A DNA stretch of 64,000 bases from Lytechinus variegatus (lineage: Eukaryota; Echinodermata; Echinoidea; Temnopleuroida; Toxopneustidae): positions 18,825,225 through 18,889,224 of the forward strand of contig NC_054748.1 in NCBI RefSeq assembly GCF_018143015.1, written 5' to 3'. This document shows positions 32,851-44,459 of this stretch, piece after piece. The stretch's first letter is position 1. Each line of letters opens with the position of its first letter. Below the pieces are notes generated by a model that saw nothing but the letters and a program-made list of their open reading frames with translations, made no database searches and was not told the origin of the DNA. The position numbers and the translations under genes are program-made.

Positions 32851-33480
32851 ATGATTGAAAAGAGAGTGCGGACCAGACATGCTCCGGGAGGAACCAAAGT
32901 GGTACGGAAACCAGCAACGATCGAAGCCTACAACCAAAATATGGGAGGCGTGGACAAGGCAGATCAGTTCTTCCAATATTACATTCATGCTCACAGAACT
33001 GTGAAGTGGTGGAAGGTGTTTTTCCACATCATCGAGATGTCTCTACACAATGTGTATATTATACACCGTGCCTGCAATCCCGATTCCAAGTTGGATAGCC
33101 TTGGATTCCGTCTAAAGGTTATCCATGGCCTTTTGGAAAACTGGCCAAGAAATCGTACTAATATGAGGAGGCGTGACCAAGGACCCGATCTGCCTGAACG
33201 TCTGACCGGGCGTTATTTCCCGAAGAAAGTGGAGGTAGATGGAGGACTGAATGATATTCTTGAGGAAGGTGACATCCTGGAGGTCACAATGGAGAATGGA
33301 AATGAGGTACATGCAGGAGAAAACCAAAATATGACTCTCAATTGTGTTGAAAATACATTAAAAATTTTCAAATTTGCCCTGAACGCATCTCTAGACGTTG
33401 GTAGAATAACGTATGTCTTATTTGTGAGTGTACAAACTCTAGAGCCTGCGAACGGTCAGTCGCACGTCGCCGTGCGCTAG
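32851..33480 (+). pseudogene. PiggyBac transposase, C-terminal fragment
   Basis: The frame reads MIEKRVRTRHAPGGTKVVRK, PATIEAYNQNMGGVDKADQF, FQYYIHAHRTVKWWKVFFHI, then LPERLTGRYFPKKVEV. 'P..I..YN..MGGVD..DQ' and 'KWWK..F.H' are signatures of the DDE_Tnp_1_7 (piggyBac/PGBD) domain. The aspartate in GVDKADQ is the usual late conserved acid. The TGRYFP element normally precedes a C-terminal Cys-rich zinc finger, here replaced by unrelated coding after about codon 150. The N-terminal two thirds are absent. The enzyme excises and inserts DNA at TTAA, which matches the TTAA elements in this window, but this copy cannot be active. Confidence 0.85.
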
Positions 33481-34916
33481 CAAGCATGCGCTGCTAGTAT
33501 TAAGCGTAGGTCGCCTGCGGAACAGAAAATGGCGTTGAGGAAGAAAATCCTTTCTCTGGCGTTGGATATACTCAGGAAAATTGCAGGATTGCAGTCTATT
33601 TGTACGATGAAATAACAATTTTAAAAGTAATGAAATAAAAGACAGAGAGATAATTTTTAAGTTAGAATATATAAGTTCTATAAATTGCCTGAGAGAGGTT
33701 CCATAGATGCATCAATCAAAGGGATGTGATAGTAATAGTCATAGTAACACATTGTGATGTCATATAATGAGATTCTCCTTTCAATTAAGAATTTTTCAGC
33801 ATTCACAACATAGGATTAAGGGTACATGCAAGTCATGTAAATAGGAAGCGGTTTGTGGCACAAACATCCAATCCACTTTTTGTCAACCTAGGGCGTCAAA
33901 TTTCAAGTTCAATGTAGAGAGTGTTGATAATTACGTTTTTTATTTTAAAAATGTTACGTATCCAATTGAGACTGAAAATAATATTAGCTTAATGAATGGT
34001 CAAAAATTAAAAGTGCAAAATACTGAAAATTTCAACGAAAACGAGTATAAGATGATGAAGTTTATTGAATTTTTAAGTTTGGCATAATTTAGGTTAACAA
34101 GAATGATTGTCATCATAACTATGCAATAATAAGACCGATAATGGCACACTACACTTTTTTTTATTCTTTTGTAGGAAAACAAAGTTATTTTGTTTCTCCA
34201 TACATGTAGTTTTGACTAAAAGAAATCTCCCTTTTAACAAATTATATTTGATTAATAATGTTATAACATTAAATCCAGAGGCAGCAGAACAATTTTTTCA
34301 AGTGGGAGGGGAGGGGGGGGGGACCTGCCAAAAAAAAACACATCACAATTAGTCAGTTCAACATTTTTTTTACTCGGTTTTGGAAAAAGGGTGGGATGAC
34401 TGAAGTCCCCATTCTTGTTTTATTTTGATGATATCTATGTTTTGCTATTTGGTTGTTGTTGTTGTTTGTGTGATGTTACAATCTACATTATTGTCAGCCT
34501 AGAGTAGACGCAGATCCAGGTGGGATTGAAAGAGACGCGTTTCCTCCCTTTCCCCTTCATACCACTAGTGTGTATTTAATAACACTGGAGACCCAAGCCG
34601 GGGTAAGAATTTGGGGAGGGAATGTGGTTTGAAAATTGTTCGATGCCACATCTCTCTCTCGTTCAAACTTTTGTATGTCAGAGAATTTTGGATGGTATCA
34701 TTGACATCAAAATGCGAAGATACGAACATGAAGAGGGAAGTATCATTGGAGGTGGTGATCTCCTAACCCCTTCCATACTATTTTCACATAATAATAATAA
34801 TATGGCGCTTTTATGTAGCGCTTAATACAATACAATTTCTAAGCGCTTAAATGATAAATAATTTGAAGAAAAAAACATTTCGGAACATTTATTTCCTTTA
34901 CATGCATGATTGTAGG
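33481..34916. other. Non-coding interval with inverted SINE tail
   Basis: AT-rich. 34783-34850 holds AATAATAATAATATGGCGCT TTTATGTAGCGC...CTAAGCGCTT, the SINE 3' module in inverse orientation. A short open frame at about 34622-34750 (RILDGIIDIKMRRYEHEEGS) is not recognised. A poly-G tract lies near 34305-34322. Confidence 0.45.
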
Positions 34917-35110
34917 AAGCGGAGGTGTTGGACATTGTCGAAGTCAGTGACGACTTTTATGACACAGATGTAGATGATGACTGGCAAGACTGGCCGGAGG
35001 AGAATGAAGAGGAGCACATGGTGAGCGAGCTGGTTCGAATAAGAAAGCTATTGACACATATTGTTAGTTTGCAGGAGGGTGGGAGGGGGGCCAGTTGGGG
35101 GCGCGGAAGG
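34917..35110 (+). CDS. Acidic exon of unknown transposon gene
   Basis: Acceptor ATGATTGTAG and donor GGAAG|GTAGGT bound EAEVLDIVEVSDDFYDTDVD, DDWQDWPEENEEEHM, then VSELVRIRKLLTHIVSLQEG and a Gly/Arg-rich end. A tail of similar style (acidic, then a short helix) is often found at the C-terminus of DNA transposon proteins. No family is recognised. It sits just upstream of the shared 3' module at 35394. Confidence 0.35.
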
Positions 35111-35336
35111 TAGGTGAACAAGGGGGACGGTGGGGATAGAGTAGGAAATGATGACACACAAAAACTCAAGGGCCAAGAACTCATGCTACTGAAGAGTCAG
35201 TGCAGTAGCATGACAGTATTCACCGGTGAGCTTTTGAAGCGTCAGATACCGGACGAAGTACTCATCCAGAGTAACTGTACCGGTAGGTCCAGTATGCTCT
35301 TCAACCATGAGGACGTACAGCAAATCGACCCCACCA

Positions 35337-35757
35337 GCTACCATCATTCTGGATGAGTATGGCTCCAATCTATTTGATATTTAAATGGTTTCGAGCAGCA
35401 GCAAGACCATCGGGTCACACATCATCCCCAAAGGCCTTGAGGAAAAAACAGGAAACAAGATGTGCAACCCTAGGCAGACCATGGTCAGGTTGTGGGAGTC
35501 TTATGGAATGCCTGGCAGATTCCTGCCCACGAACATCAGAAAAACAACAAGCACACACGTAATAATCAAAACCTTTTGTTTTATCAATTTAAAATTTAAA
35601 ACGCAAAGTTCAATAACAAGAAAAAAACTGACAAAAAACATGAAAGACAATGTCAATGGCATGCCAAGACAGAGATAGATGGTAAAACGGTTTTGATTGA
35701 AAGGCGCACTAGAGTAAGTTGACTTGGAATCTAACATCCCAATTACTGGTGCAACGT
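35337..35757 (+). repeat. Shared 3' module, third location
   Basis: CTACCATCATTCTGGATGAG to CAATTACTGGTGCAACGT. Its left part matches 20945-21119 and its right part matches 26360-26556 and 38113-38315. It ends abruptly where the Mutator-like ORF begins. Confidence 0.85.
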
Positions 35758-36252
35758 AACCACACACGAGAAACCCCAACAGATGTCTCTGCTGCAGTCG
35801 ACAGTCTTGAGAAGGCAATCCTGGCAGGGCTGTACCACAATGTAAGCAACGATGATCCATCTGTTCAGCATCAACACTGTCCTGATAACGAGGAGAGCTG
35901 GTGTAAATGGCAAAAGGATCAGAGAAACAATACAAACACATACAACGGCTCTACCAATCTGCCCTCATCATATCTCGAGCACATGCTGCCAATATATAAA
36001 CGCCTCAGTGACCCTAAGCTCCTAGAAAGGTGTTTGCCTAGGTATACCCAGAACCAAAATGAGTCATTCAATCACTTGATTTGGATTCGCAGACCCAAGG
36101 AAGTACATGTTGGTCCTAAAGCAGTATGTTCTGCTGTGGCATCAGCAGTAATACACTGGAATTCTGGGGCCAGTGGCAGAGAAAGCATCATGAAAAATTG
36201 TACTAGAGGAACAGAAAACAGAGGAGAGACATATTCTGCTGGAGGCTTTTGA
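35758..36252 (+). pseudogene. Mutator-type transposase, C-terminal fragment
   Basis: The peptide includes ETPTDVSAAVDSLEKAILAG, LYHNVSNDDPSVQHQHCPDN, EESWCKWQKDQRNN, YLEHMLPIYKRLSDPKLLER and CLPRYTQNQNESFNHLIW-IRRPKE. 'H..CP....SWC.(F/Y)Q' and 'TQN.NESFN...W...PKE' are signatures of a repetitive Mutator-like transposase family in invertebrates. The NES glutamate is the likely third catalytic residue. The first two acids would lie upstream and are missing; the open frame begins at the edge of the shared module. Confidence 0.75.
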
Positions 36253-37077
36253 GGAACATTTTCAGTTTTTCACACATATGACATGTCCATGTTGACCGCA
36301 AACTTTGGAGGTTTATCTTTTTGTGTTCAAGTAACCTGTATTTTGCTAAACTAACTTTCCTTTGTATTTATTTGTTTTTGTTTATCAAATTATTATTATA
36401 CTGGTTTATTTCCAAAGTGTGTTCAAAATGAGACATGAGTTCATATGTTCATTGATATTTTGTTCAGTTCACTTCTCACGTTTTTACAAAATAATTGTTC
36501 ATTGTTTTCTATTGTTTCATACTACCCAAATGCATGCCTCATTTTTAAACGCGTTTTCCACAAAATGCCATTTTTTGCACATTTTTTTTAATAACTTCAT
36601 TAATTTTCATTCAATTTTACTGAAAATTGGTCAGAATGTGTATTTTGTACCTTTGCATAATATGATGATTGTTTTTTGTGATGCCTATACCCATTCAAAA
36701 TTATTGGTGAAAATGTGATGCCCATCTGGCGATTAGCGTAATTTGACACCAATTAATTTTATTAGCATGTTTTCAAAAAAATCTTCCATCATCTGATAGA
36801 ATATACCCCATGTATCATACCTATCAAATTTGGTGTCATTACAATGAATAATGTGGATGGAGATGGGTTTTGAAAAAATTCTTTGTTTTTTCATTTTTTT
36901 TTAATTTATGCAAATTTATGCAAATATGGAAAATGTATGGACATCGAAAATTACTGGAAATGGAAGCTGAACATTTGCCAATAAAACAGTTAAAAAAAAT
37001 AAGTTGAGGGAGTTATTGTTTTTCCTACAGAGTGATTTCTCTCAGAGTGGGTTATTATAGCCAATAACTACACCCTT
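36253..37077. other. Spacer before duplication copy 2
   Basis: AT-rich, possibly the 3' end of the Mutator-type element. No coding signal. Confidence 0.45.
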
Positions 37078-37167
37078 AAGTTTTTTTGGAGGATAATTGG
37101 AGTGTTATATTTGAAAGATTTTTAGGGTGATTGATCTATCACGAAGAATACAAAGGATTGGGGTGGC

Positions 37168-37412
37168 AACTTTGTTTACAATGTTTTGTCATTTGTATGT
37201 TTTGTATATCTTGAGAGATAGTGGTTTTTGGATATTTGATTATATTGGAAGATCGTGATTGTGTTGTTGTTGATATCTTTGTTAAGGTTTGTAGTGTCTT
37301 TATGTAGAATGTTGTAAGGTATAATTTCTACTGGGATTTTTTTGTGTATCTTGGTTAATAGGGTTTGCATGTGGTGAGATATTGGAAAGTGTTGTTTGTG
37401 TAGAGTTTGTTT
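37168..37412 (+). repeat. Single satellite unit, copy 2
   Basis: One unit of the array seen at 24768-25650. It has the GTTGTTGTTGATATC variant found only in the last unit there. Confidence 0.9.
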
Positions 37413-37559
37413 GATTAATAAATGTATACTGTAAACTGTTGTTGAATGTAGGTGTTCCCAAAATAATGTTTACATATCAAGTCTTGTTTAGATTTTAATA
37501 GGAAGCTAAGTTTTTGTGTTGATATTTGTTTATATATATTTATTTTATTTGTTATTTAG

Positions 37560-37697
37560 GTATTTGCCAGTGGGCCTGGATTTGAAATATCAAAAGAGTT
37601 GGTGGAGGGATATCGCCGTCCTCCAATTGTTGCACTATCCGAAATAAAGAGCAGCCCAACCAAGAGAAGAGTATCGGTGCAAGGAGTTGTTTCTTAG
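37560..37697 (+). pseudogene. OB-like second exon, copy 2
   Basis: Same sequence as 25798-25935, including the terminal TAG before GTATTG. The start exon (23244) is not duplicated, so this copy has no partner. Confidence 0.5.
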
Positions 37698-37946
37698 GTA
37701 TTGATAGTTATTATTTCTTTGTTTTGTGTCACTTGCATAGCAGAGTGAGACTGTAGGTGTTGATTTTGCAACAAAGTTGTTAATGTCAGATTTTAACCAA
37801 ATGTGAAGTTTTGGAAATGATAATATAAATAAAAAGTACATGGATCTATTTAATGAAACTTGGACATAATGTTAAAATGAAGTATTTTTGATCATCTTAC
37901 TTGAGTTTTAGGTCACCTAACCAAGGTAAAAGGTCAATTAGAGTCA

Positions 37947-38315
37947 GCAATACTATCGGGTCACACATCATCCCCAAAGGCCTTGAGGAAAAAATAGGAA
38001 ACAAGATGTGCAACCCTAGGCAGACCATGGCCAGGTTGTGGGAGTCTTAAGGAATGCCTGGCAGATTCCTGCCTACAAACATCAGAAAAACAACAAGCAC
38101 ACACGTAATAATCAAAACCTTTTGTTTTATCAATTTAAAATTTAAAATGCCAAGTTCAAGAACAAGATAGAGTAATGAGGACAAAACTGACAAAAACATG
38201 AAAGACAATGTCATTGGCATGCCAAGACAGAGGTAGACGGTAAAACGGTTTTGATTGATAGGCGCACTAGAGTAAGCTGACTTTGAATCTAACATCCCAA
38301 TTAGTGGTGCAACGT
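37947..38315 (+). repeat. Shared 3' module, duplication copy 2
   Basis: Same as 26187-26556. Confidence 0.85.
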
Positions 38316-38547
38316 TGTTTAAGTTTTGCACGTGTTAACAGCTGTGTGCATGCATTGTGCACATGGAATTGATGTACTAGATCTACACGGATATCAGCTC
38401 GGCCTGAGTCAGGGAAGTATTTCTTGCTATCTATTAAAGTTAGTGCTAGCAGTATATTTTGGTATATTCTCAAAAGTTTTTGGATGCATTATTAGAAATG
38501 TAGAGTTCTAATAGAGGTAAGCCTAGAGGCTCTCACTAGCAATCATC

Positions 38548-38763
38548 ATGGCATCGGCATCACCTTCCTTGAGCATTAGTCGCTGGTGCATGATTTGTGA
38601 TACTCGACTGGTTACATGCAAAACGTATGTAAAGCTTAATTCAGCCAGATGCACAAGAGTTGAACTTATATCAGCTGTACAGCTTATCGTTGGTAAAAGT
38701 GAAGATATCCAAAAAAATCCATCGGATTATTTGTGTCACAAATGGGAAATGAAGGTGAAAAAA
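38548..38763 (+). CDS. ZAD-like zinc-finger first exon, copy 2 (intact)
   Basis: 72 codons from ATG to the donor AAAAAA|GTAAGT: MASASPSLSISRWCMICDTR, then ARCTRVELISAVQLIVGKSE, then PSDYLCHKWEMKVKK. A CxxC pair near the start, an 'ELISA(V/I)..(V/I)G' helix and a 'SDYLCxKxExxVKK' end are the layout of ZAD-type N-terminal zinc fingers of repetitive invertebrate genes. The last zinc ligand expected in CxxC (CHKC) is Trp here (CHKW) in both copies, so metal binding may be impaired. It would mediate dimerisation or DNA association. Confidence 0.45.
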
Positions 38764-38826
38764 GTAAGTTGACTTTCATGTCTGAAAGGAGAAATTAAGG
38801 AGTAGTACCACCAAACAGTATCAAAG

Positions 38827-38964
38827 CACGTAAGCCTGATAAAGCCAACACCAAGTCTAAGTTTACCCAAGGCAAAGGCAGAGGGATTTCTGACAAAAAC
38901 ACCTGCGAAGGAATACAAGAAGAAGCGTCCAGCAGCCTTTTCCCCTGGAACTCCAAAATCAAAG
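38827..38964 (+). CDS. Basic linker exon, copy 2
   Basis: Counterpart of 27066-27203: Lys/Pro-rich, phase 0, weak acceptor. Tentative. Confidence 0.3.
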
Positions 38965-40311
38965 GTGACTCATAGACCTATAGGAATCATAACCATATTT
39001 TGTTCAATTGTTGCTTTTGTAAAATAAAAAGTCTAGATATCTAAATAAAGTCAAACATAGAATCTAGATCCAACTCGATGATTAATCCTACTTCATGATG
39101 ATGTAGATCTAGGCCCAGTTTTCTACTTCTTTCTCAAATCTGGTAAATAAATCCAATGAATGTAATTCCACTGAATGTGCATGTCACTAGAACTCTAAAT
39201 CTATTTAATTTCATTTTCATTACATAGAGAGTCTACTGGGTTATGTTATCACATGTGACCCAAAACGATTGTGGTGTGAAGGACATAAACTGAAAATGTG
39301 TTTCATTGAATAATTGCATCAGAATATAGATCTAGATCTCTACATGTATTATGTAATTACATAGGGTGCATGATGAAAAAGATCTAGGTTTAATAGTACA
39401 CCTGCTTATTTGTTTAGTAAACCTTTGCAAACATGGATCAGGCTAATCATTGCAGGGTATACTATAGGCCTAATAGTCAGTAGCTTTTTAAAAAATAAAA
39501 TTACTAAATATACAAAACAAAACGCTACTTTAAATGAAAATAACAACATTGAATCACATCTGACTTTAAATCCTTATTGCCGGAAGAATGCCGTATTGAA
39601 ATTCTAATGGTAAAAATGCATTCGATGACTAATTATTATGCTTAATATTGTGATGTTCGAAGATGCTCTCGATAGTATGTTGTTCCTGATCGTTTATCAA
39701 ACCTTTAGACAAGCTTTAATTTAAGAGAGAAATGAATGGTATTTTTTTACTCAGTCTAGAATCTGTATAGTTGTACTAAAAAAAGTAGACCTTAACCCTA
39801 TCGGGATCGTGGTTGCCAAAAGGCGACCGATCGCGAACCTCCCAAAAAGACCTCGGACTTTCTTTAGGGCCTTATTGAAAGAGTTGTATACTCCCTCTAC
39901 TGTTCAAAGTTGTACAGGTACGTTCTATACACAATAGGCTTTTGAATGGTGCGAACTTTGACCCACCTTCCCATAGAATATTTTCGCACAATCGGTCGTT
40001 GAACTTGTCTTTTGGAGCTAGAATTCTCACAAATTTCTTCAAATAGAGGCCGTATCATGGCTAAAGCTAACTAGCTAACGATAGCTATATTAGCTAGATG
40101 CATGATATATCAGAGTACGTACGTACGCGAGTAGATGATCGAGTGCATGGCCATATGGAATATGTGCATTTGATACGAATAGTGTATACGTCTCGCTCTC
40201 AAGTTGCCCGGCAATCTTTAATTTTAACCACGTTAGTTTTATTTTCACCGTGAAAGAAGTACAGCTAGCTGTGGTGTATAGGTATATAGTCTACTGTCAA
40301 TTGAGAACACC
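38965..40311. other. Intron or spacer, copy 2
   Basis: Contains TTAACCCTATCGGGATC at 39792 and lacks the 440-bp segment, so CATCATG joins directly to GCTAAAGCTAACTAGC near 40058. No intact coding sequence; the short frame at 39410 is not credible. Confidence 0.5.
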
Positions 40312-40515
40312 ATGGACCCTGCCATGGAGAGCTTGATCACGGTCGGTGTCAGTGACACTGACAGTGAAAGGGACTTCATTACAAGTACTACTACGTCTGT
40401 TACGTGTACAACTCCAAGTCCAACAATTTTGACGTCTCCAACTAGTAGTAGTACTAGTACTAACGCTGAATGCATGGCTGAATGTAAAGGTGTCACTATC
40501 CCTGAAAGAGTACTG
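40312..40515 (+). CDS. MULE transposase N-terminal exon, copy 2
   Basis: ATG in ACACCATGG. 68 codons to the donor ACTG|GTATGT, phase 0. Ser/Thr-rich (SERDFITSTTTSVTCTTPSP, then TILTSPTSSSTSTNAE), then CMAECKGVTIPERVL. It joins in frame to AVLP... of the next exon. The low-complexity lead is probably a disordered tail; the conserved part starts at the IPERVL end. Confidence 0.55.
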
Positions 40516-41816
40516 GTATGTTAACTCTCTCTGTCTTGACTCTTGTTTTGTTATTGCAGTTTTGTAATATAGGTCTAACTAGATCTAACGTGAGTTTAAT
40601 TTAAAATAGAATGAGATCGAAATATCAATTCAGATATAGGCTGGATCTATAATTTTATTGTTAACTTTTTTTAGATCTAAAATTTGTAAAAATAACTTCA
40701 AATTAAGACCAATCATTTTCAACTTCAAGGACAAGGTCCAATCCCATTTTACATGGGACTTCCAAGTTCCATGCAAAAAAAACTGGTTTCATACTGTGTG
40801 TGTGATACATGTGTGTCTCACTGTATATTCTCTAGATAACCTAAAGCCAAGGCAAAAGCCAATACAAGTTAAAGTGATGTTCAGTAGATCTAGTCTGGTA
40901 GGGTAGACTAGAGGGCGCCCAAAGAAGAAAATTATTTTAGCTAGCAGGTACAAAAAAGTAGGAAACCTGCTCTATGAATATTGAAGCCGAATATTAATTT
41001 ACAAAGATACTTTGCCATTTGAGGAAAATCTGTCAAAAATGGGTGATATAACAAGAAAAAAATATTCAAATTATCGTTCGAGAATCCTCAGACGACAATT
41101 CTGATTTGAAAATAGCAGAACTTTATTTACATGCTAAACGTATGTGCTGATTGGGCTATTTTGGGGTAATTTTAAATCATGTATATGTGAGGATTATGGT
41201 CATTTTACATTAGCAAACATAACATGTATTTTCTAATACATCGTTGAAAATTTGAATTGACTATCAAAGTATCCATACATGTATTTGGAGGAAATCTATA
41301 AATATATGAATCGATCATAATTATAATCGATTGTTCATTGATTCAACCCATTTTGTTCTCTAATACGCAAAAGCATTCTACAATATCAAAATCATAATTT
41401 TCTAAAATTGCTAAATAAGAGTTCTTGTAATTGTTTAGCATATCCTATCCATTGATTTCAATGCATTTAAATTGAATCTACTAATACTAGATCTACCTTG
41501 CAATTTAACCAAACAATGAATGAAACACTGTTCCTGATGCTGATAATGTACTTGATAACTAAAGTGCAGCATGCTTTCAGAAAAAAGAAGAAAAGTCTGC
41601 ACTTGCTTGAATATTAACATGCTTTCATGTAAAATTATGCCAAGACTCAAGAGGCAAGATATGAAAAATGTAGATTCTAAACTAAGAGGGACTCTGAACT
41701 TTTTCATACCTTGTTGTTTTCATGAAGATGCAATTTGGAGAAAACTTTGAATGAGGCATAAACTTCAAACAGAAACAAACATAATCTATAATTGTGATTT
41801 TTATTTTACATTTCAG
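40516..41816. other. Intron, copy 2, with empty insertion site
   Basis: AT-rich. The TTTTCATA|CCTTG junction (41701-41713) is the site occupied in copy 1 by the 736-bp element. It also has a small extra piece near 41405-41435 relative to copy 1. Confidence 0.6.
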
Positions 41817-42029
41817 GCTGTCCTCCCCATTGGCATTACTTACCATGCTTGTTATGTTGAAATGGAATCCTTCAATGAGAATGAAGTTCATTTTCGTACA
41901 ACTCTGTGGCTGAATCTGAGCACCAAAGAAGAATTTGAAGAATGGTTGCAAAGTTTTCAAGAGACTTCTCACGTGACTTGGCGGGTCAGGCGGACAGTTC
42001 CAACAGAGGGAGTTACAGTATTGTTCAAG
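41817..42029 (+). CDS. MULE second exon, copy 2
   Basis: Same structure as 31212-31424, with one Ser-to-Ile change (AVLPIGITYH). Phase 0-0. The family's zinc-binding segment and the strand with the first catalytic Asp should follow, but no such exon is visible before 42614. Confidence 0.65.
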
Positions 42030-42613
42030 GTATTCACTCTAACTTTGTTGATGTTTAATGTCCCTGAGACCCTGACCCCCACTAGGGACTGAACCCATGG
42101 TCCCTATGAGGGCAGTCCATGTGATCCCCAGCTTTTGTATATTTTTTTCTTGTTGCCCACTATCATGCCTGTTAAAGATCTAGTGTTTTTCAATTGCAGC
42201 CCAAAACTTGACACTGAAAAAATATAGGCCTAATAGTGATTAGGCTAAATGTTATAGATATAAAATATCCTACCTGTGTACATACCTTTTTATAACTTAA
42301 TACCATAATGAAAAAATTATAAAGAAAATATGTAACTGGAAATAAACTTTATGGAATATAATTTCATAGAATTATAAAGAATGTTTTGTTTTAATTTCTA
42401 AGTATGTTGAACTTTATAAGAATCCACTATCTTCATCATTTTTATCATTACTACTATTATTATTATTATTATTATCAAAGGGATAGTTCAGTAGTGGATC
42501 CGAACTCAAAATTTTCTCCAAACCTCATTTTAACAGCAAATTTTATTGATAAACTGCTTATAAACACCAATTGAAACTATTTGGTAATGTATTTTACATA
42601 TCGGACATTACAG

Positions 42614-42830
42614 TATGCCCTTCCATTATTCTTCCTTGCCGTGAAGACAAATGTTGGATATAGTGTCGCTGGTCTCTTCATAGTTCACTCGGAAACCAAA
42701 GAGGCAATACAACGTGGACTGACAACGCTGAAGGGATGGATGGAAGAGACCAATCTAGAATGGATGCCATCAACATTCATGACTGACTTTTGTGAGAGAG
42801 AGATGTCTGCAATTCAGGAGATATTTCCAG
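42614..42830 (+). CDS. MULE transposase core exon (second Asp)
   Basis: Acceptor GGACATTACAG. It reads YALPLFFLAVKTNVGYSVAG, then LFIVHSETKEAIQRGLTTLK, then MPSTFMTDFCEREMSAIQEI-FP, ending G|GTAATA in phase 1. 'Y.LPLFFL.VKTNVGY', '(F/V)I.QSE....I...L' and 'FM(T/V)D....E..AI...FP' are diagnostic of the MULE domain. The Asp in FMTD is the second catalytic acid. The preceding strand with the first acid (usually 'DATYKT') is absent, so the enzyme as seen is incomplete. Confidence 0.8.
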
Positions 42831-43119
42831 GTAATATTTTATGTTGACATGAAATCCGTGTGTGGTCATATTGATGCAGACAAGTGTCAAATTTCATATT
42901 GTTGATCATGAATTCGATGTGAAGATTACATCATGAAAACTGCTAAGGATATAAGACCCAAATTTCATAATTATATAATTATCAATGCATATAATTATCA
43001 CAATAGCAAGTAATTAGATTATAGGTAAATAGAAGAGTTTCACACATCTCTAGTCACAGAAGTCAATTTAAAAAAAATTATTGCAAACTTCGGGTGTAAC
43101 CCTTAACATAGTGATAATA

Positions 43120-43577
43120 GGTATCAATGTACGAAGAAGCTATGATTTGATTTCAGATACACATGTAAGTAGGTCAAATAGTAATAATAGGCTATCTGCT
43201 TGTGTGAGCTAGCTCGTTGTGGCCACTTGCCATTTCCTTGCCCTTTTTTCTGTTTTCTCTTCTCTTTTTTTGAGAAGCAAGTGAGGAAACAGGCAGGAAA
43301 CAGCCACATACATGTAAGTTGCTATAAAATGCTGACAAATAAACATAAGGTTGCGACTAGGCACTTCGTAGCTTTAACTCTCTGTTATCACCTTTTTTCT
43401 AGCTACTTGAAAAAAACGAATTTGGGGAGAAACCATTTATTCATAGGAAATACACAGGAAAGGGAGGCAAAATAGTGCATTTTGTGCACTCTGCACAGTT
43501 TGTGGTTCACTGTGAAATGATTTCATCCAATACCTGTAGTGCAGTTGCACCAGGTGTAGCCATAGGAGAGACATTAA
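43120..43577. other. Intron of the MULE gene
   Basis: No coding signal. Includes CCTTGCCCTTTTTTCTGTTT and other T-rich runs, and the left flank of the family F element. Confidence 0.45.
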
Positions 43578-44074
43578 AGGGGAAGTTCACCCTGACAAAA
43601 AGTTTAATGTAAAAATAGCAGAAAAAATAATAAAAAATATTACCGAAGATTTGAGAAAAATTCATCAAATAATTAAAAAGTTATTAGAATTTCAATTATT
43701 TGATTTGTGACGTCACATGCGAGCAGCATTCCTACATAGCGAATGGTAAAAAATCTATGAAATGTCATTATCTCAAAAAATTGAAAATGGTTTTCACTGT
43801 AACTTTTGTACATCAATAGACAAATCATTTCACACCCGATCATGAAAAGAAAACAAAATGAAGTCATGAGGAACCATACAAAATTTGAAATTCATGCATT
43901 TTATATTACATGACACATGGGGCAGCTGCTCGTTTATGACGTCAAAAATCAAAAATTTGAACTCTAATAACTTTCTCACTCTTTAACGGATTTTCCTCAA
44001 ACCTTCACCAATATTTTTTACTATTTTTTCTGCTATTTTTTTCAACAAAGTTTTCTTCAGGGTGAACTTCCCCT
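43578..44074. mobile_element. TTAA-flanked MITE, family F copy 2
   Basis: TTAA at 43574-43577 and 44075-44078. Ends AGGGGAAGTTCACCCTGACA and CAGGGTGAACTTCCCCT. The interior closely follows 17109-17593. Inserted in the MULE intron. Confidence 0.85.
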
Positions 44075-44217
44075 TTAACATTTGTCATGTCAGGGTGACA
44101 GCATTAGCATAGGAAGATCCCATTTTAAGGCTGGTAGGTCAAGATCATAATTGTCAACTTACATTTCATTGCAGGCTAGTGAAAGGGAATGATTTTCTCA
44201 TTACTTCTTTTCAATAG

Positions 44218-44459
44218 CATCAAAACTTTTCATCTGCGATTTCCATCGAGAGCAATCTTGGACAAGGTGGATGAAAAAAACTGAGAATGGTGTAGGTCCA
44301 TCCAGGGAGGCTGTCCTGACTTTGATGAGGAACTGTGCAAGATCTACAGATGAAACGCAACTTGAAATTGCTATTTCAAAGTTGAAGACTTGCCACCAGT
44401 GGACCCACAACCAGAAATTTCAGCGATGGATGAGCAAGACATGGCTACCCCAAGTGAAG
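44218..44459 (+). CDS. MULE exon with the CxxH motif
   Basis: Acceptor ACTTCTTTTCAATAG. Two bases (CA) complete the G left by the previous exon, giving ASKLFICDFHREQSWTRWMK, then KTENGVGPSREAVLTLMRNC, ARSTDETQLEIAISKLKT and WTHNQKFQRWMSKTWLPQ, to the donor GAAG|GTACCT, phase 0. The CDFH segment is the C-x2-H motif that Mutator-type transposases carry between the second and third acids. The phase match and the conserved order make this splice model strong. Confidence 0.8.

Larger units (their letters stand above)
37078..42584 (+). repeat. Direct duplication, copy 2 (5.5 kb)
   Basis: Counterpart of 24726-31954, lying 12.35 kb downstream in the same orientation. Its exons are better preserved, and the transposase core exon starts 30 bp beyond its end. 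Confidence 0.95.

Noticed and set aside
35501..35941. 146-residue minus ORF and the related minus frames at 26285 and 38047
   Set aside because: Antisense of the shared 3' module and the Mutator-type ORF; they repeat wherever the module occurs.
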